Shown: in pieces, positions 19,373 through 27,433 of the stretch
Layout of the letters: each line of letters opens with the position of its first letter
How positions within the stretch are numbered: position 1 is the stretch's first letter
Origin: an uncultured Prevotellaceae bacterium
GTDB taxonomy: Bacteria > Bacteroidota > Bacteroidia > Bacteroidales > Bacteroidaceae
Assembly: GCA_945833925.1 (NCBI GenBank)
Contig: CAMAFX010000008.1
Span: 1-55,381 of the forward strand
Reading direction: 5' to 3'
Length of the DNA stretch: 55,381 bases
Notes under the pieces: generated by a model
The model's input: only the letters and a program-made list of their open reading frames with translations
What the model was told of the DNA's origin: nothing
Databases searched by the model: none
Position numbers and translations under genes: made by a program

Positions 19373-20707
19373 ATGAAAAGGACAGTCTTAGCATTTGCCT
19401 TCGCCTTTGTGCAGGCAACCCTCGGATTCGGACAACTCTTCCAGCACGAGACCATCAAGGTTTGGCCAGGCGAAGTGCCGGGCAGCAAGGAAGCCAAGGC
19501 AGAACACGAATACAACAACCACAGGAGTGACGGCAACAGAGTGACGAAGGTCACCGATCCAACGCTGGAGATTTTCACTCCAAGTGCCGAAAACGACAAC
19601 CACAAGGCAGTGATAGTCTGCCCTGGAGGAGCATACGCACTGTTGGCATACAAGAAGGAAGGACAGGAGATTGCAGAATGGCTGGCAAAGCAGGGCTACA
19701 CCGCCTATGTGTTAGCCTACCGCGTCCCCAACCAGCGACTCGGAGCCTTGCAGGATGCACAGCGAAGTATCCGCATAGCACGCCACCGTGGCGCAGAGCA
19801 GGTCGGCATCATCGGTTTCTCGGCAGGTGCAAGCCTCAGTTGCCGTGCCGCAACACGATGGGGCGAGACTCTCTACCCCGCCCAGGACGGAACCGACATG
19901 GCATCATGCCGCCCCGACCTTGGCATACTCATCTATCCTGCCTATCTGGACGAGGGCGAGAACAAGACACTGACACCCGAACTGACGGTAAGCGAGCAGA
20001 CGCCGCCCCTCTTTGTCTTCGGCACCGAGGACGATGTCATGTACAGCGGTCCGTCGTGCATCACCATCGTTGGCGCAATGCAGAAGGCCGGCGCACCCAT
20101 TGAACTGCACTATCTACCCAAGGGCGGACACGGATACGGCATGCGACAGGGGGCAGGACTCATCTGGCCCTCACTATGTGAGAAATGGTTGAAGACAAGT
20201 ACAAAACAGGTAAAGAAAGAGGACAAGTTCACGCCGACCAAGGAGGAACTGGACAAGTACCTGCCTGAACTAAAGGCAGGAAGCAAGGCACCAAAACTGG
20301 CAGCCAAGGACACATTGGGCAACAACGTCACCCTTGCCCAGTTCAAGGGCAAGTATGTCGTACTCGACATGTGGGCAACATGGTGCGGCGACTGCCGACG
20401 CGAGATTCCCGCACTGAAGCAGCTTCACGCCGAAACCTACGACAAGACCATCGGTGGCAAGCAGATACAGTGGCTCAGCATGAGCTTTGACACCGACGCC
20501 AACGCATGGAAGAACATTCTGAAGAAGGAGCAGTTCACCTGGCCTCAGATAAGCAATCTGAAGTCGACAAAGCAGGATCCCACCTTCAACAACTGGAAAC
20601 TGCACTGGATACCTGCCTTCTTTGTCATATCGCCGAAGGGTGAAATCGTGGGCAGTGCCATTACGGCTGACGGACTGAGAGACATTCTCGTTCCACTGAT
20701 CAAATAA
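19373..20707 (+). CDS. Exported alpha/beta-hydrolase (esterase) fused to a TlpA-like thioredoxin domain
   Basis: A 444-residue two-domain protein. The start is placed at MKRTVLAFAF, which gives a signal peptide (cleavage after GFG, residue 20) and a 5-nt gap to aroC; a longer reading from 19274 would lie inside aroC. Domain 1 (about 25-275) is an alpha/beta-hydrolase like bacterial acetyl/feruloyl esterases: oxyanion region CPGGAY (83-88), nucleophile S150 in GFSAG, an Asp in GTEDDVM (about 220), and H253 in GGHGYG. Domain 2 (about 300-444) is a TlpA/ResA-type thioredoxin with WATWCGDCRREIP (redox pair C338/C341) and the cis-Pro region HWIPAFFV. Either domain alone is common; the fusion is not one I recognise. 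A periplasmic location is expected for both. Confidence 0.85.
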   Translation: MKRTVLAFAFAFVQATLGFGQLFQHETIKVWPGEVPGSKEAKAEHEYNNHRSDGNRVTKVTDPTLEIFTPSAENDNHKAVIVCPGGAYALLAYKKEGQEIAEWLAKQGYTAYVLAYRVPNQRLGALQDAQRSIRIARHRGAEQVGIIGFSAGASLSCRAATRWGETLYPAQDGTDMASCRPDLGILIYPAYLDEGENKTLTPELTVSEQTPPLFVFGTEDDVMYSGPSCITIVGAMQKAGAPIELHYLPKGGHGYGMRQGAGLIWPSLCEKWLKTSTKQVKKEDKFTPTKEELDKYLPELKAGSKAPKLAAKDTLGNNVTLAQFKGKYVVLDMWATWCGDCRREIPALKQLHAETYDKTIGGKQIQWLSMSFDTDANAWKNILKKEQFTWPQISNLKSTKQDPTFNNWKLHWIPAFFVISPKGEIVGSAITADGLRDILVPLIK

Positions 20708-20767
20708 CTGATAACGGCAAGTTCGCTAAACAACAAACGCACAATCTTCTTCCCAGTTACGGGAGAT

Positions 20768-20876
20768 TGATGATATTTTCTGCTGTGTGAAAAAGTTTTT
20801 CTACGCAGCAGAAAATATTTTTTTACGCTGCAGAAAAAAATTTTTTCCGCACCGAAAAAAAAATTTTTTCACTGCG
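20768..20876. repeat. Intergenic tandem array A, 22-bp period, A/T-run hairpins
   Basis: About five units begin at 20768, 20790, 20812, 20834 and 20855, with spacings of 22, 22, 22 and 21 bp. Each pairs an A-run/T-run (AAAAATTTTT type) with a short core such as ACGCTGCAG or CCGCACCG. T-run, core and A-run of neighbouring units form palindromes. The last unit runs into the stop codon of the EEP-family gene (20869-20871). It separates the convergent ends of two genes and probably also terminates transcription. Confidence 0.75.
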
Positions 20877-21909
20877 TGAGCTGCAGTTTCATTACCAGCG
20901 GCAGATGGTCGCTCACACCGCCGTTGTAGTACGGTCCGCGATATGTACGAAAGGGAGACCCATCCTTGCCGAGCAAAGAAGGCAGCCTCGATTCTGAAGC
21001 ACTGACAACAGGCTGGGCTGACGAGGAGCGACCGACATCCTCTACACCCTTCAGTTTCCCCTGCCACTCGACGAGACCGTCCGACACAAGCATGTGATCG
21101 AGGTAACTCCACTGCTTCTTGTAATAATACGTCCCCACCCTTTGTTTGAGCGAACGGCGGTCGGTAGGCAGTGTTTCACGCAGAGGCGGCATAAGAATGT
21201 CGAACACCTTCTCGTTCGACCCCGCATTGAAATCACCCATCACGATGAGCTTTGCCAAAGGCTGCAACGTCAGGAGCGAATCTACAGCCGAGCGCAGTGT
21301 CGCTGCGGCGAGGTGGCGGTGCCTTTTCGACGTCTGTCCGCCTCCAGCCTTGCTGGGCAGGTGGCACACCATGACATGCAGCGTGTCCGACGAGGGCAGG
21401 CATCCCTTGACATAGAGGATGTCGCGCGTCGGATTGAAACCATTTTCCACAGAAGGAATCCTGACACTGTGCCAGTCCAACAGTTTGAACAGAAAGGGTT
21501 GGTAAAGAAGAGCCACGTCGACTCCGCGACGGTCAGCACTCTCGGTCATGACGTATTCGTATCTCGCCCCACGCATGGCAGAACGGCGCGTCAGGTCGTA
21601 CATAACCGAGTCGTTCTCCACCTCGCACATTCCGACGATGGCAGGCAGTCCTTCCTCGCCACCCAGGGCGGCTATGGTCTGGCCCACCTTGGTCTGCTTG
21701 CGCCAATAGCGACTGCGTGTCCAGCTGTGGCTTCCCTCTGGGAGGAACTCGTAGTCGTTCTTCAGGGAGTCGTGCCTAACATCGAACAGATTCTCGACGT
21801 TCCACTCGCAAATGGTGATGGAACGCTGTGCACCGGCAGCCTCTGGGAGGAGGAAGAAGAGGTGCAGTAGAAAGAGGCTGCAGACGTATCTCTGGAAGGC
21901 AGTTGACAT
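20869..21909 (-). CDS. Secreted endonuclease/exonuclease/phosphatase family protein
   Basis: A 346-residue protein from the ATG opening MSTAFQRYVCS, which gives a clear signal peptide ending AGAQ; a reading from 21954 would overrun the -7 box. The EEP (DNase I-like) fold is shown by ITICEWNVENLFDV, the metal Glu in VGMCEVEN, VMVCHLPSK with its His, the catalytic LIVMGDFNAGSNE and the terminal GGVSDHLPLVM. Family members are metal-dependent phosphodiesterases or nucleases. Export implies nutrient scavenging from extracellular nucleic acid or phosphoester cleavage, but the substrate is not known. It stands alone. Array A touches its 3' end; lysS is divergent upstream. Confidence 0.85.
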   Translation of the reverse strand: MSTAFQRYVCSLFLLHLFFLLPEAAGAQRSITICEWNVENLFDVRHDSLKNDYEFLPEGSHSWTRSRYWRKQTKVGQTIAALGGEEGLPAIVGMCEVENDSVMYDLTRRSAMRGARYEYVMTESADRRGVDVALLYQPFLFKLLDWHSVRIPSVENGFNPTRDILYVKGCLPSSDTLHVMVCHLPSKAGGGQTSKRHRHLAAATLRSAVDSLLTLQPLAKLIVMGDFNAGSNEKVFDILMPPLRETLPTDRRSLKQRVGTYYYKKQWSYLDHMLVSDGLVEWQGKLKGVEDVGRSSSAQPVVSASESRLPSLLGKDGSPFRTYRGPYYNGGVSDHLPLVMKLQLTQ

Positions 21910-21930
21910 AACAGAAAAGTACTTTACACA

Positions 21931-21938
21931 CAAAGTTA
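21931..21938 (-). promoter_or_regulatory. -7 box of the EEP-family gene
   Basis: Minus-strand TAACTTTG, 21 nt before the ATG at 21909. The nearest TTTG is only 13 bp upstream, so the -33 element is uncertain. Confidence 0.5.
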
Positions 21939-21979
21939 GCAATAAAATGTACAAAAGAGGTACTTTTAAAGATAAAAGG

Positions 21980-22010
21980 TTGTCAAAACAGAGTTTTTTT
22001 ACTAATTTTG
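21980..22010 (+). promoter_or_regulatory. Promoter of lysS
   Basis: TTG (21980-21982) and TAATTTTG (22003-22010) with 20 bp between. The ATG at 22078 leaves a leader of about 60 nt. Confidence 0.75.
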
Positions 22011-22077
22011 CGCAAGATTAACCATAGTGGCAGGACACCTTTCCGTGCGTCCTGACACACAAACATATAAATATTCT

Positions 22078-23853
22078 ATGAACATATTGGAACTTAGCGA
22101 ACAAGAAATTGTACGCCGCAACAATCTACAGGCACTGCGCGACATGGGCATCAACCCTTATCCAGCTGCCGAATATCCAGTTGACGCACTCAGCACAGAC
22201 ATCATCGAGAACTTCGTCGACCTGCCAGTAATCGGCAAGGACGAAGAGGGCAACGACGTACGCGAGACCGCAACACCCGAGAACAGCCGTGCTGTAAGTA
22301 TCGCCGGTCGTCTTATGGGCCGACGCATCATGGGCAAGGCTGGCTTTGCCGAGGTGCAGGACTCGAAAGGCAGAATACAGGTTTACGTTCAGCGCGACGC
22401 CATCTGTCCCGACGAGAACAAGGACCTCTACAACAGCGTCTTCAAGAAACTTCTTGACCTTGGCGACTTCATCGGTGTCAAGGGATACGTGTTCCGCACA
22501 AAGACAGGCGAGATAAGCGTTCACGCACAGGAACTGACAGTGCTGAGCAAGAGCCTCAAGCCACTGCCTATCGTAAAGACAGATGCCGAAGGCAACGTAT
22601 ACGATGCCTTCGACGACCCCGAATTGCGCTATCGCCAGCGCTACGTTGACCTCATCGTGAACAACGGTGTCAAGGACACTTTCCTGAAGCGTGCACAGAT
22701 TATCCGCACCATGCGCAACATTCTGGACACAGCAGGCTACACCGAGGTTGACACACCTATCCTGCAGAACATCGCCGGTGGTGCCAGCGCACGCCCATTC
22801 ATAACACACTTCAACGCACTGAACCAGGATATGTACATGCGTATCGCCACAGAGCTCTACCTGAAGAGACTTATCGTTGGCGGTTTCGAGGGCGTGTACG
22901 AGATGGGAAAGAATTTCCGCAACGAGGGTATGGACAAGACCCACAACCCTGAGTTCACGTGCATGGAGTTGTACGTAAGTTACAAGGACCTCAACTGGGG
23001 TATGGGATTCACCGAGAAGATGCTCGAGACAATCTGCACCGCTGTCAACGGAAAACCCGAGGTTGAGATTGACGGCAAGGTGATAAGTTTCAAGGCACCT
23101 TTCCGCCGTCTGCCTATTCTCGACGCCATTAAGGAGAAGACCGGCTACGACCTCTACCCAATGAACGAAGACGAGATTCGCGAAGTTGCCAAGAAACTCG
23201 GCATCGAGGTAGACGAGACAATGGGCAAGGGCAAGCTTATCGACGAGATATTCGGCGAGACATGCGAAGGCACATTCATCCAGCCTACCTTCATCACCGA
23301 CTACCCAGTCGAGATGTCGCCTCTTACCAAGATGCACCGTTCGAAGCCAGGTCTCACCGAGCGTTTCGAGTTGATGGTCAACGGCAAGGAGCTGGCAAAT
23401 GCATACAGCGAGCTGAATGACCCAATAGACCAGGAGGAACGCTTCAAGGAGCAGATGCGCCTGAGCGAGAAGGGCGACGACGAGGCTATGATCATCGACC
23501 AGGACTTCCTCCGCGCACTGCAGTACGGTATGCCTCCAACATTCGGTATCGGTATCGGTATCGACCGTCTGGTAATGCTCCTGACTGGCAAGTTTGCCAT
23601 AGGCGAGGTTATGCTCTTCCCCCAGATGAAACCTGAGGTCAAGGCACCGCGCGACAAGGACGAGATGTTCATCGAGAAGGGTGTTCCCGCCGAAATCATC
23701 CCTATCCTTCGCAAGGCTGGCTACAACCTTGTCGTAACACTCAAGGACGCTAACCCAGCCAAGATCCAACAGCAGATTATCGAGATTGTCAAGAAGTACA
23801 AGCTCGAGGTCGAGCGTCCTTCTCAGGACCAGATTGCAGAGTGGACCAAATAA
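22078..23853 (+). CDS. lysS: Lysyl-tRNA synthetase, class II
   Basis: Charges tRNA-Lys with lysine in the cytoplasm. The start is put at [20 protein letters not shown] (ATG at 22078), the conserved N-terminus; the in-frame ATG at 22027 is within the probable leader. The 591-residue product has the anticodon-binding OB fold ([31 protein letters not shown], about residues 70-105). Class II motif 2 is [15 protein letters not shown], and motif 3 is [13 protein letters not shown]. It is longer than the roughly 505-residue E. coli enzyme, with the extra length mostly at the C-terminus after motif 3 ([15 protein letters not shown] to the end), as in other Bacteroidetes. gpsA follows 91 nt downstream. 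Confidence 0.96.
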   Translation: MNILELSEQEIVRRNNLQALRDMGINPYPAAEYPVDALSTDIIENFVDLPVIGKDEEGNDVRETATPENSRAVSIAGRLMGRRIMGKAGFAEVQDSKGRIQVYVQRDAICPDENKDLYNSVFKKLLDLGDFIGVKGYVFRTKTGEISVHAQELTVLSKSLKPLPIVKTDAEGNVYDAFDDPELRYRQRYVDLIVNNGVKDTFLKRAQIIRTMRNILDTAGYTEVDTPILQNIAGGASARPFITHFNALNQDMYMRIATELYLKRLIVGGFEGVYEMGKNFRNEGMDKTHNPEFTCMELYVSYKDLNWGMGFTEKMLETICTAVNGKPEVEIDGKVISFKAPFRRLPILDAIKEKTGYDLYPMNEDEIREVAKKLGIEVDETMGKGKLIDEIFGETCEGTFIQPTFITDYPVEMSPLTKMHRSKPGLTERFELMVNGKELANAYSELNDPIDQEERFKEQMRLSEKGDDEAMIIDQDFLRALQYGMPPTFGIGIGIDRLVMLLTGKFAIGEVMLFPQMKPEVKAPRDKDEMFIEKGVPAEIIPILRKAGYNLVVTLKDANPAKIQQQIIEIVKKYKLEVERPSQDQIAEWTK

Positions 23854-23881
23854 AGACACTGAAACGTAACCTGTCTCTCCA

Positions 23882-23905
23882 CATGCCGGCAACAAGCCCG
23901 GCATG
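23882..23905 (+). terminator. Hairpin between lysS and gpsA
   Basis: CATGCCGG, an 8-nt spacer and CCGGCATG form a perfect 8-bp stem. No T run follows, so it may be an mRNA-stability or pausing hairpin rather than a true terminator. Confidence 0.4.
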
Positions 23906-23944
23906 AAGGAGGCGGGATTCACATAACGCTAAACATGTATAAGG

Positions 23945-25006
23945 ATGCAGGTAAGTAATTTGTTTTTCAACAGAGGCAACCGAGGCCAGACACAGGAAAC
24001 GAAGCCAGAAGAGTGGACGTGCGGTTCCATTGCTGTCATTGGAGGTGGAAGTTGGGCAACCGCCATCGCCAAGATGATGCTTGAAAAGAACGACCACATC
24101 TGGTGGTACATCCGTCGCGATGACCAGATAGAGGAATTCAAGCGTCTGCATCACAACCCGACTTATCTGACAAGCGTTTTCTTTGACACCAATAGGATTT
24201 CGTTCTCGAGCGACATAAACGAGGTGGTGCGCAACTGCCAGACTCTTATATTCGTCACCCCTTCTCCCTACCTCAAGGGCAACCTGAAAAGACTGAAGGA
24301 GAAGATAAAGGACAAATTCATCATCACTGCCATCAAGGGTATCGTGCCCGACGAGAACCTTGTATGCTCGGAATATTTCCACCACGCCTACAACATACCC
24401 GACGAGAATCTTGCCGTACTGGGAGGTCCGAGTCATGCTGAGGAGGTGGCTCTCGGCCGACTGACTTACCTCACCATCGGTTGCAGTGACGAGAAGAAGG
24501 CAAGGGTGTTCGCCAATATGATGGCAAGCGAATACGTCAAGACAAAGACGTCGACCGACGTGCTCGGCATCGAGTATGCATCAGTGCTGAAGAATGTGTT
24601 CGCCATTGCATCGGGCATAACGCACGGACTGAAATACGGCGACAACTTCCAGGCCGTACTGATGTCGAACGCCACTCAGGAGATGGAGCGTTTCCTGACC
24701 ACCGTCCACCCCATTGACCGCAACATATACGATTCGGTATACATGGGCGACCTGCTCGTCACCGGTTACTCGAACTTCTCGCGCAACCGCGTCTTCGGTA
24801 CGATGATAGGCAACGGTTACAGCGTCAAGAACGCACAGATAGAAATGGAGATGATTGCCGAAGGATATTTCGGCACGCAGTGTATGAAGGACATCAACCA
24901 GCATCTGCACGTCAACATGCCTATTCTGGATGCCGTCTACAACATTCTGTACAAACGCATCTCTCCTACCATCGAGATAAAATTGCTGAGCGAAGCATTC
25001 AGATAA
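23945..25006 (+). CDS. gpsA: NAD(P)-dependent glycerol-3-phosphate dehydrogenase
   Basis: Reduces dihydroxyacetone phosphate to sn-glycerol-3-phosphate for phospholipid synthesis. The 353-residue protein has a Rossmann motif VIGGGSWATAIAKMM (about 31-45) and the GPSHAEEVALG region (about 161-171). The conserved Lys is in YASVLKNVFAIASGI, and the C-terminal helical domain runs from there. About 25 residues (MQVSNLFFNRGNRGQTQETK) precede the fold. They are hydrophilic and not a signal; a start at a later codon cannot be excluded, but no Met precedes the Rossmann strand. It probably shares the lysS promoter. Confidence 0.94.
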   Translation: MQVSNLFFNRGNRGQTQETKPEEWTCGSIAVIGGGSWATAIAKMMLEKNDHIWWYIRRDDQIEEFKRLHHNPTYLTSVFFDTNRISFSSDINEVVRNCQTLIFVTPSPYLKGNLKRLKEKIKDKFIITAIKGIVPDENLVCSEYFHHAYNIPDENLAVLGGPSHAEEVALGRLTYLTIGCSDEKKARVFANMMASEYVKTKTSTDVLGIEYASVLKNVFAIASGITHGLKYGDNFQAVLMSNATQEMERFLTTVHPIDRNIYDSVYMGDLLVTGYSNFSRNRVFGTMIGNGYSVKNAQIEMEMIAEGYFGTQCMKDINQHLHVNMPILDAVYNILYKRISPTIEIKLLSEAFR

Positions 25007-25017
25007 AAAAGACAAGA

Positions 25018-25061
25018 GGCAGTCACAGAAAAGAGTAGAGACAGGAAGACTGCCGTGACTG
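25018..25061. terminator. Alternative hairpins between gpsA and the FNT gene
   Basis: GGCAGTC (25018) pairs with GACTGCC (25048), or CAGTCAC (25020) pairs with GTGACTG (25055). The two stems are mutually exclusive. The sequence lies between convergent genes, without a marked T run, so it is a weak terminator candidate. Confidence 0.4.
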
Positions 25062-25067
25062 TTCTGT

Positions 25068-25670
25068 TCATGATTCCTTATTCATTATAAAACGATATGC
25101 GTTGCAACCGATGAAGTTTCCAACCACGATGCTCAGATAGAACACGAGCACCTCGACAAGATTGTCTGCCAGAAAACCAAATGGCACGCACAGATAGTAG
25201 AATGCGTCTGCCACGCAGTGGGGGAACCCGCAGTTGATGAACAGCGGAATGCCGAACAGCAAGGGCCAGTTGTTTCCCTTGCGCGCGAAGGTTACAACGG
25301 TGGTCATGATAAATCCACAACCCATAGCCAGCACAGCTCCACGCAGCGGACCGAGCGAAAGCCTTCCCTCGAGCACGCCCTGAGCGGTTTCCTGAAGAGG
25401 CATTCCACTGCAACGCGCTATGAGAGACACAGCAAAGCATCCCAGAATGTTGCCAACGAGTATGAGCAGAAGTTGGCCGAACTCGCCTTTCTTGAAGAAA
25501 CCTGCCGTACCGGTGTACAGTTTCAGACCATAGGACACTACAGCCAGAAGACCAAAGGAGAAGCACACTGCTCCGACGATATTCTTCTCGGCAAGGAAAC
25601 CAAAGCCGGCAAGTCCGATGCAGATGCCCGAAAGGAACGCAGACTTAAGTATAAGTACACTGTTATTCAT
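25068..25670 (-). CDS. Formate/nitrite transporter (FNT) family channel
   Basis: A 200-residue membrane protein with six hydrophobic segments. The start at MNNSVLILKSAFLSG (ATG 25670) is preferred because the -7 box lies just upstream; a reading from 25739 would cross the promoter. FNT hallmarks are LVGNILGCFAVSLI in the third segment and GIPLFINCGFPHCVADAFYYL, which contains the conserved pore His. FNT channels move formate, nitrite or hydrosulfide. Since this genome has pyruvate formate-lyase, formate is a reasonable substrate, but the protein is shorter than FocA (about 285 residues) and specificity is not shown. It is convergent with gpsA and divergent from a GH43 gene. Confidence 0.78.
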   Translation of the reverse strand: MNNSVLILKSAFLSGICIGLAGFGFLAEKNIVGAVCFSFGLLAVVSYGLKLYTGTAGFFKKGEFGQLLLILVGNILGCFAVSLIARCSGMPLQETAQGVLEGRLSLGPLRGAVLAMGCGFIMTTVVTFARKGNNWPLLFGIPLFINCGFPHCVADAFYYLCVPFGFLADNLVEVLVFYLSIVVGNFIGCNAYRFIMNKES

Positions 25671-25689
25671 TCTATTGTCTTTTATACTG

Positions 25690-25723
25690 CAAATATAATC
25701 AAATTTAAAATATCCCAAGCAAA
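25690..25723 (-). promoter_or_regulatory. Promoter of the FNT gene
   Basis: On the minus strand TTTG (25723-25720) and TATATTTG (25697-25690) are 22 bp apart, 20 nt before the ATG. Confidence 0.7.
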
Positions 25724-25726
25724 TAC

Positions 25727-25757
25727 TTGCCGAAATCATTCAAATACACTATATTTG
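25727..25757 (+). promoter_or_regulatory. Promoter of the GH43 gene at 25792
   Basis: TTG (25727-25729) and TATATTTG (25750-25757), spacing 20 bp. It is back to back with the FNT promoter, the two -33 elements only 3 bp apart. Confidence 0.75.
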
Positions 25758-25791
25758 TGTTCAACCAGTAAACAAAAACGCCACAAACGAT

Positions 25792-26751
25792 ATGAGAAAG
25801 ATTTTTCTTTTAGCTGCTATACTCCTCTCCACCATCGCAAAGGCGCAGGAGAAAGCATACATCTTTACTTACTTCGACACTAAGAAACAAGCAGCCGGAC
25901 TGTGTCTGGCATATAGTTACGATGGCTACACATGGACACCAATCAACGACAACAAGCCAATCATGAAGCCCAACATCGGCAAGGACAAACTGCTGCGCGA
26001 CCCAAGCATCTGCCAGGCACCCGACGGCACATTCCACTTGGTATGGACGTCGAGCTGGAAGGACCGCATCATAGGCTACGCCAGCAGCAAGGACCTTGTA
26101 CACTGGAGCGAACAGGAATCCATACCCGTAATGAAGGACTACCCCACCGCACAAAACAGTTGGGCGCCCGAACTCTTCTACGACAAGAAGAAGAAACTCT
26201 ACTACATATACTGGGCGTCGACAGTGCCGGGTGCAAAGGGGGTGAAGACAGAAGGATGCCTCAGCGAGAACGGTTCGAACCACCGCATCTACTGTTGCAC
26301 CACAAAGGACTTCAAGAAATTCTCGAAAACAAAACTGTGGTACAATCCCGACTTCAATGCCATTGATGCAGCTGTTGTCGAGGACCCCGTTACCGGCGAA
26401 CTGATCATGGCTGTCAAGAACGAGAACCTCAACCCACCAGAAAAGAACATCAGAGTGGTAAAAGGAAAGTCGATGAAGAAGGGATTTCCACACGAGGTGT
26501 CTGCACCCATCCACCCAAAGCAGAGATGCGAGGGACCTGCCCCACTGTTCGTCGGCAACGACCTCATCGTCTACTATGACATGTACAGCCGCCATCAGTT
26601 CGGTGCATCTCTGAGCCACGACCACGGAGAGACGTGGGAGGACGTAACCAGCAAGATAAAGATGCCTCAGGGAATGAGCCACGGCACCGCCATTGCCGTC
26701 GACAAGAAATTTGTAGACAAGCTCGTTCAATGGGACAAGACACGAGAATAA
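25792..26751 (+). CDS. Glycoside hydrolase family 43 protein, exported
   Basis: A 319-residue propeller glycosidase with signal peptide MRKIFLLAAILLSTIAKA. Catalytic residues by GH43 pattern are D70 (LRDPSIC), D192 (FNAIDAAVV) and E247 (RCEGPAPLF); WAPELFY at 124-130 is the conserved structural motif. It is a compact single-domain enzyme, expected to act on arabinose- or xylose-containing oligosaccharides in the periplasm or outside. The blades are close to Bacteroides arabinosidase-like proteins of unknown specificity. It is transcribed alone from a good promoter and ends at a strong bidirectional terminator shared with nrdG. Confidence 0.88.
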   Translation: MRKIFLLAAILLSTIAKAQEKAYIFTYFDTKKQAAGLCLAYSYDGYTWTPINDNKPIMKPNIGKDKLLRDPSICQAPDGTFHLVWTSSWKDRIIGYASSKDLVHWSEQESIPVMKDYPTAQNSWAPELFYDKKKKLYYIYWASTVPGAKGVKTEGCLSENGSNHRIYCCTTKDFKKFSKTKLWYNPDFNAIDAAVVEDPVTGELIMAVKNENLNPPEKNIRVVKGKSMKKGFPHEVSAPIHPKQRCEGPAPLFVGNDLIVYYDMYSRHQFGASLSHDHGETWEDVTSKIKMPQGMSHGTAIAVDKKFVDKLVQWDKTRE

Positions 26752-26838
26752 GACTGCCGTAACACAAGAAGAAAGATTGACTCTACCCTCCCGGAGAGAA
26801 ACAAGAACTAAGCAAAAAAAAGGTCTTTTATATAACAA

Positions 26839-26881
26839 TGATGGTGAAATAACAACCCTGCAAGTTGTTATTTCACCATCA
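26839..26881. terminator. Bidirectional terminator between GH43 and nrdG
   Basis: Perfect 17-bp inverted repeat: GATGGTGAAATAACAAC (26840-26856), 7-nt loop, and its complement (26864-26880), extended by a T-A pair. It serves the convergent GH43 and nrdDG transcripts. Confidence 0.9.
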
Positions 26882-26899
26882 CTATTATTTTAATCGGTA

Positions 26900-27409
26900 T
26901 CAGCCAACCAGAGCCACAGGCGACTTCCAGAGCACAACCTCGTGCTTCTCGAGCGACGCCTTGACGTCAATCAATCGCTGGTTGCTGCTGCCTCTGTACA
27001 GCAAATCTTCGTCACGCAAAGACTGTACGAACGGACCGTCAACCAATACATCTATATATTGTAATAAGGTACGAGTGTGAGGCTGTTTAACTAATGTCTC
27101 GAAGAGAAAGCCAGTGTAGCACCAGATTGTTTTCGTACTTGCCAGCTTAATAGCACGTGCCAGTTCGGCAAAGCCATCTGCCTGATACATAGGATCGCCT
27201 CCAGAGAATGTGACATCAGCAAACGGGTCGTCGAGCACAGCCTTCAGAATCTCGTCAACAGACATTGACCTGCCGGCATTGATATCCCACGACTGCGGGT
27301 TGTGGCAACCCGGACAGGCGTGGGCGCATCCAGAACAATAAATGCTTGTTCTGAATCCTGGCCCATCAACTGTCGTGTCTTCTAATATGTCGAGAATTCG
27401 CAAATTCAC
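26900..27409 (-). CDS. nrdG: Anaerobic ribonucleotide reductase activating protein
   Basis: A radical SAM enzyme that installs the glycyl radical on NrdD. The 169-residue protein carries the cluster cysteines in CSGCAHACPGCHNPQSW (a C-x6-C-x2-C arrangement, about 25-41), preceded by DGPGFRTSIYC. The GGDP motif (TFSGGDPMYQ, about 68-77) binds S-adenosylmethionine. It starts 24 nt after the nrdD stop, so both form one operon. It is distinct from the longer PflA further along, which has C-x3-C-x2-C. Confidence 0.94.
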   Translation of the reverse strand: MNLRILDILEDTTVDGPGFRTSIYCSGCAHACPGCHNPQSWDINAGRSMSVDEILKAVLDDPFADVTFSGGDPMYQADGFAELARAIKLASTKTIWCYTGFLFETLVKQPHTRTLLQYIDVLVDGPFVQSLRDEDLLYRGSSNQRLIDVKASLEKHEVVLWKSPVALVG

Positions 27410-27433
27410 TTGAGAAGATTTTTTCTTGTTGTA

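Noticed and set aside
22126..23922. 598-codon open frame antisense to lysS
   Set aside because: It lies wholly opposite a strongly supported lysS and has no recognisable domain, promoter or signal. Similar long antisense frames occur opposite clpB (46886-48616) and ilvD (15063-16115), so they are a codon-usage effect.
16418..26751. A polysaccharide utilisation locus around the GH43 genes
   Set aside because: No SusC/SusD, hybrid two-component sensor or ECF sigma/anti-sigma pair is present; the GH43 genes are separate transcription units among housekeeping genes.
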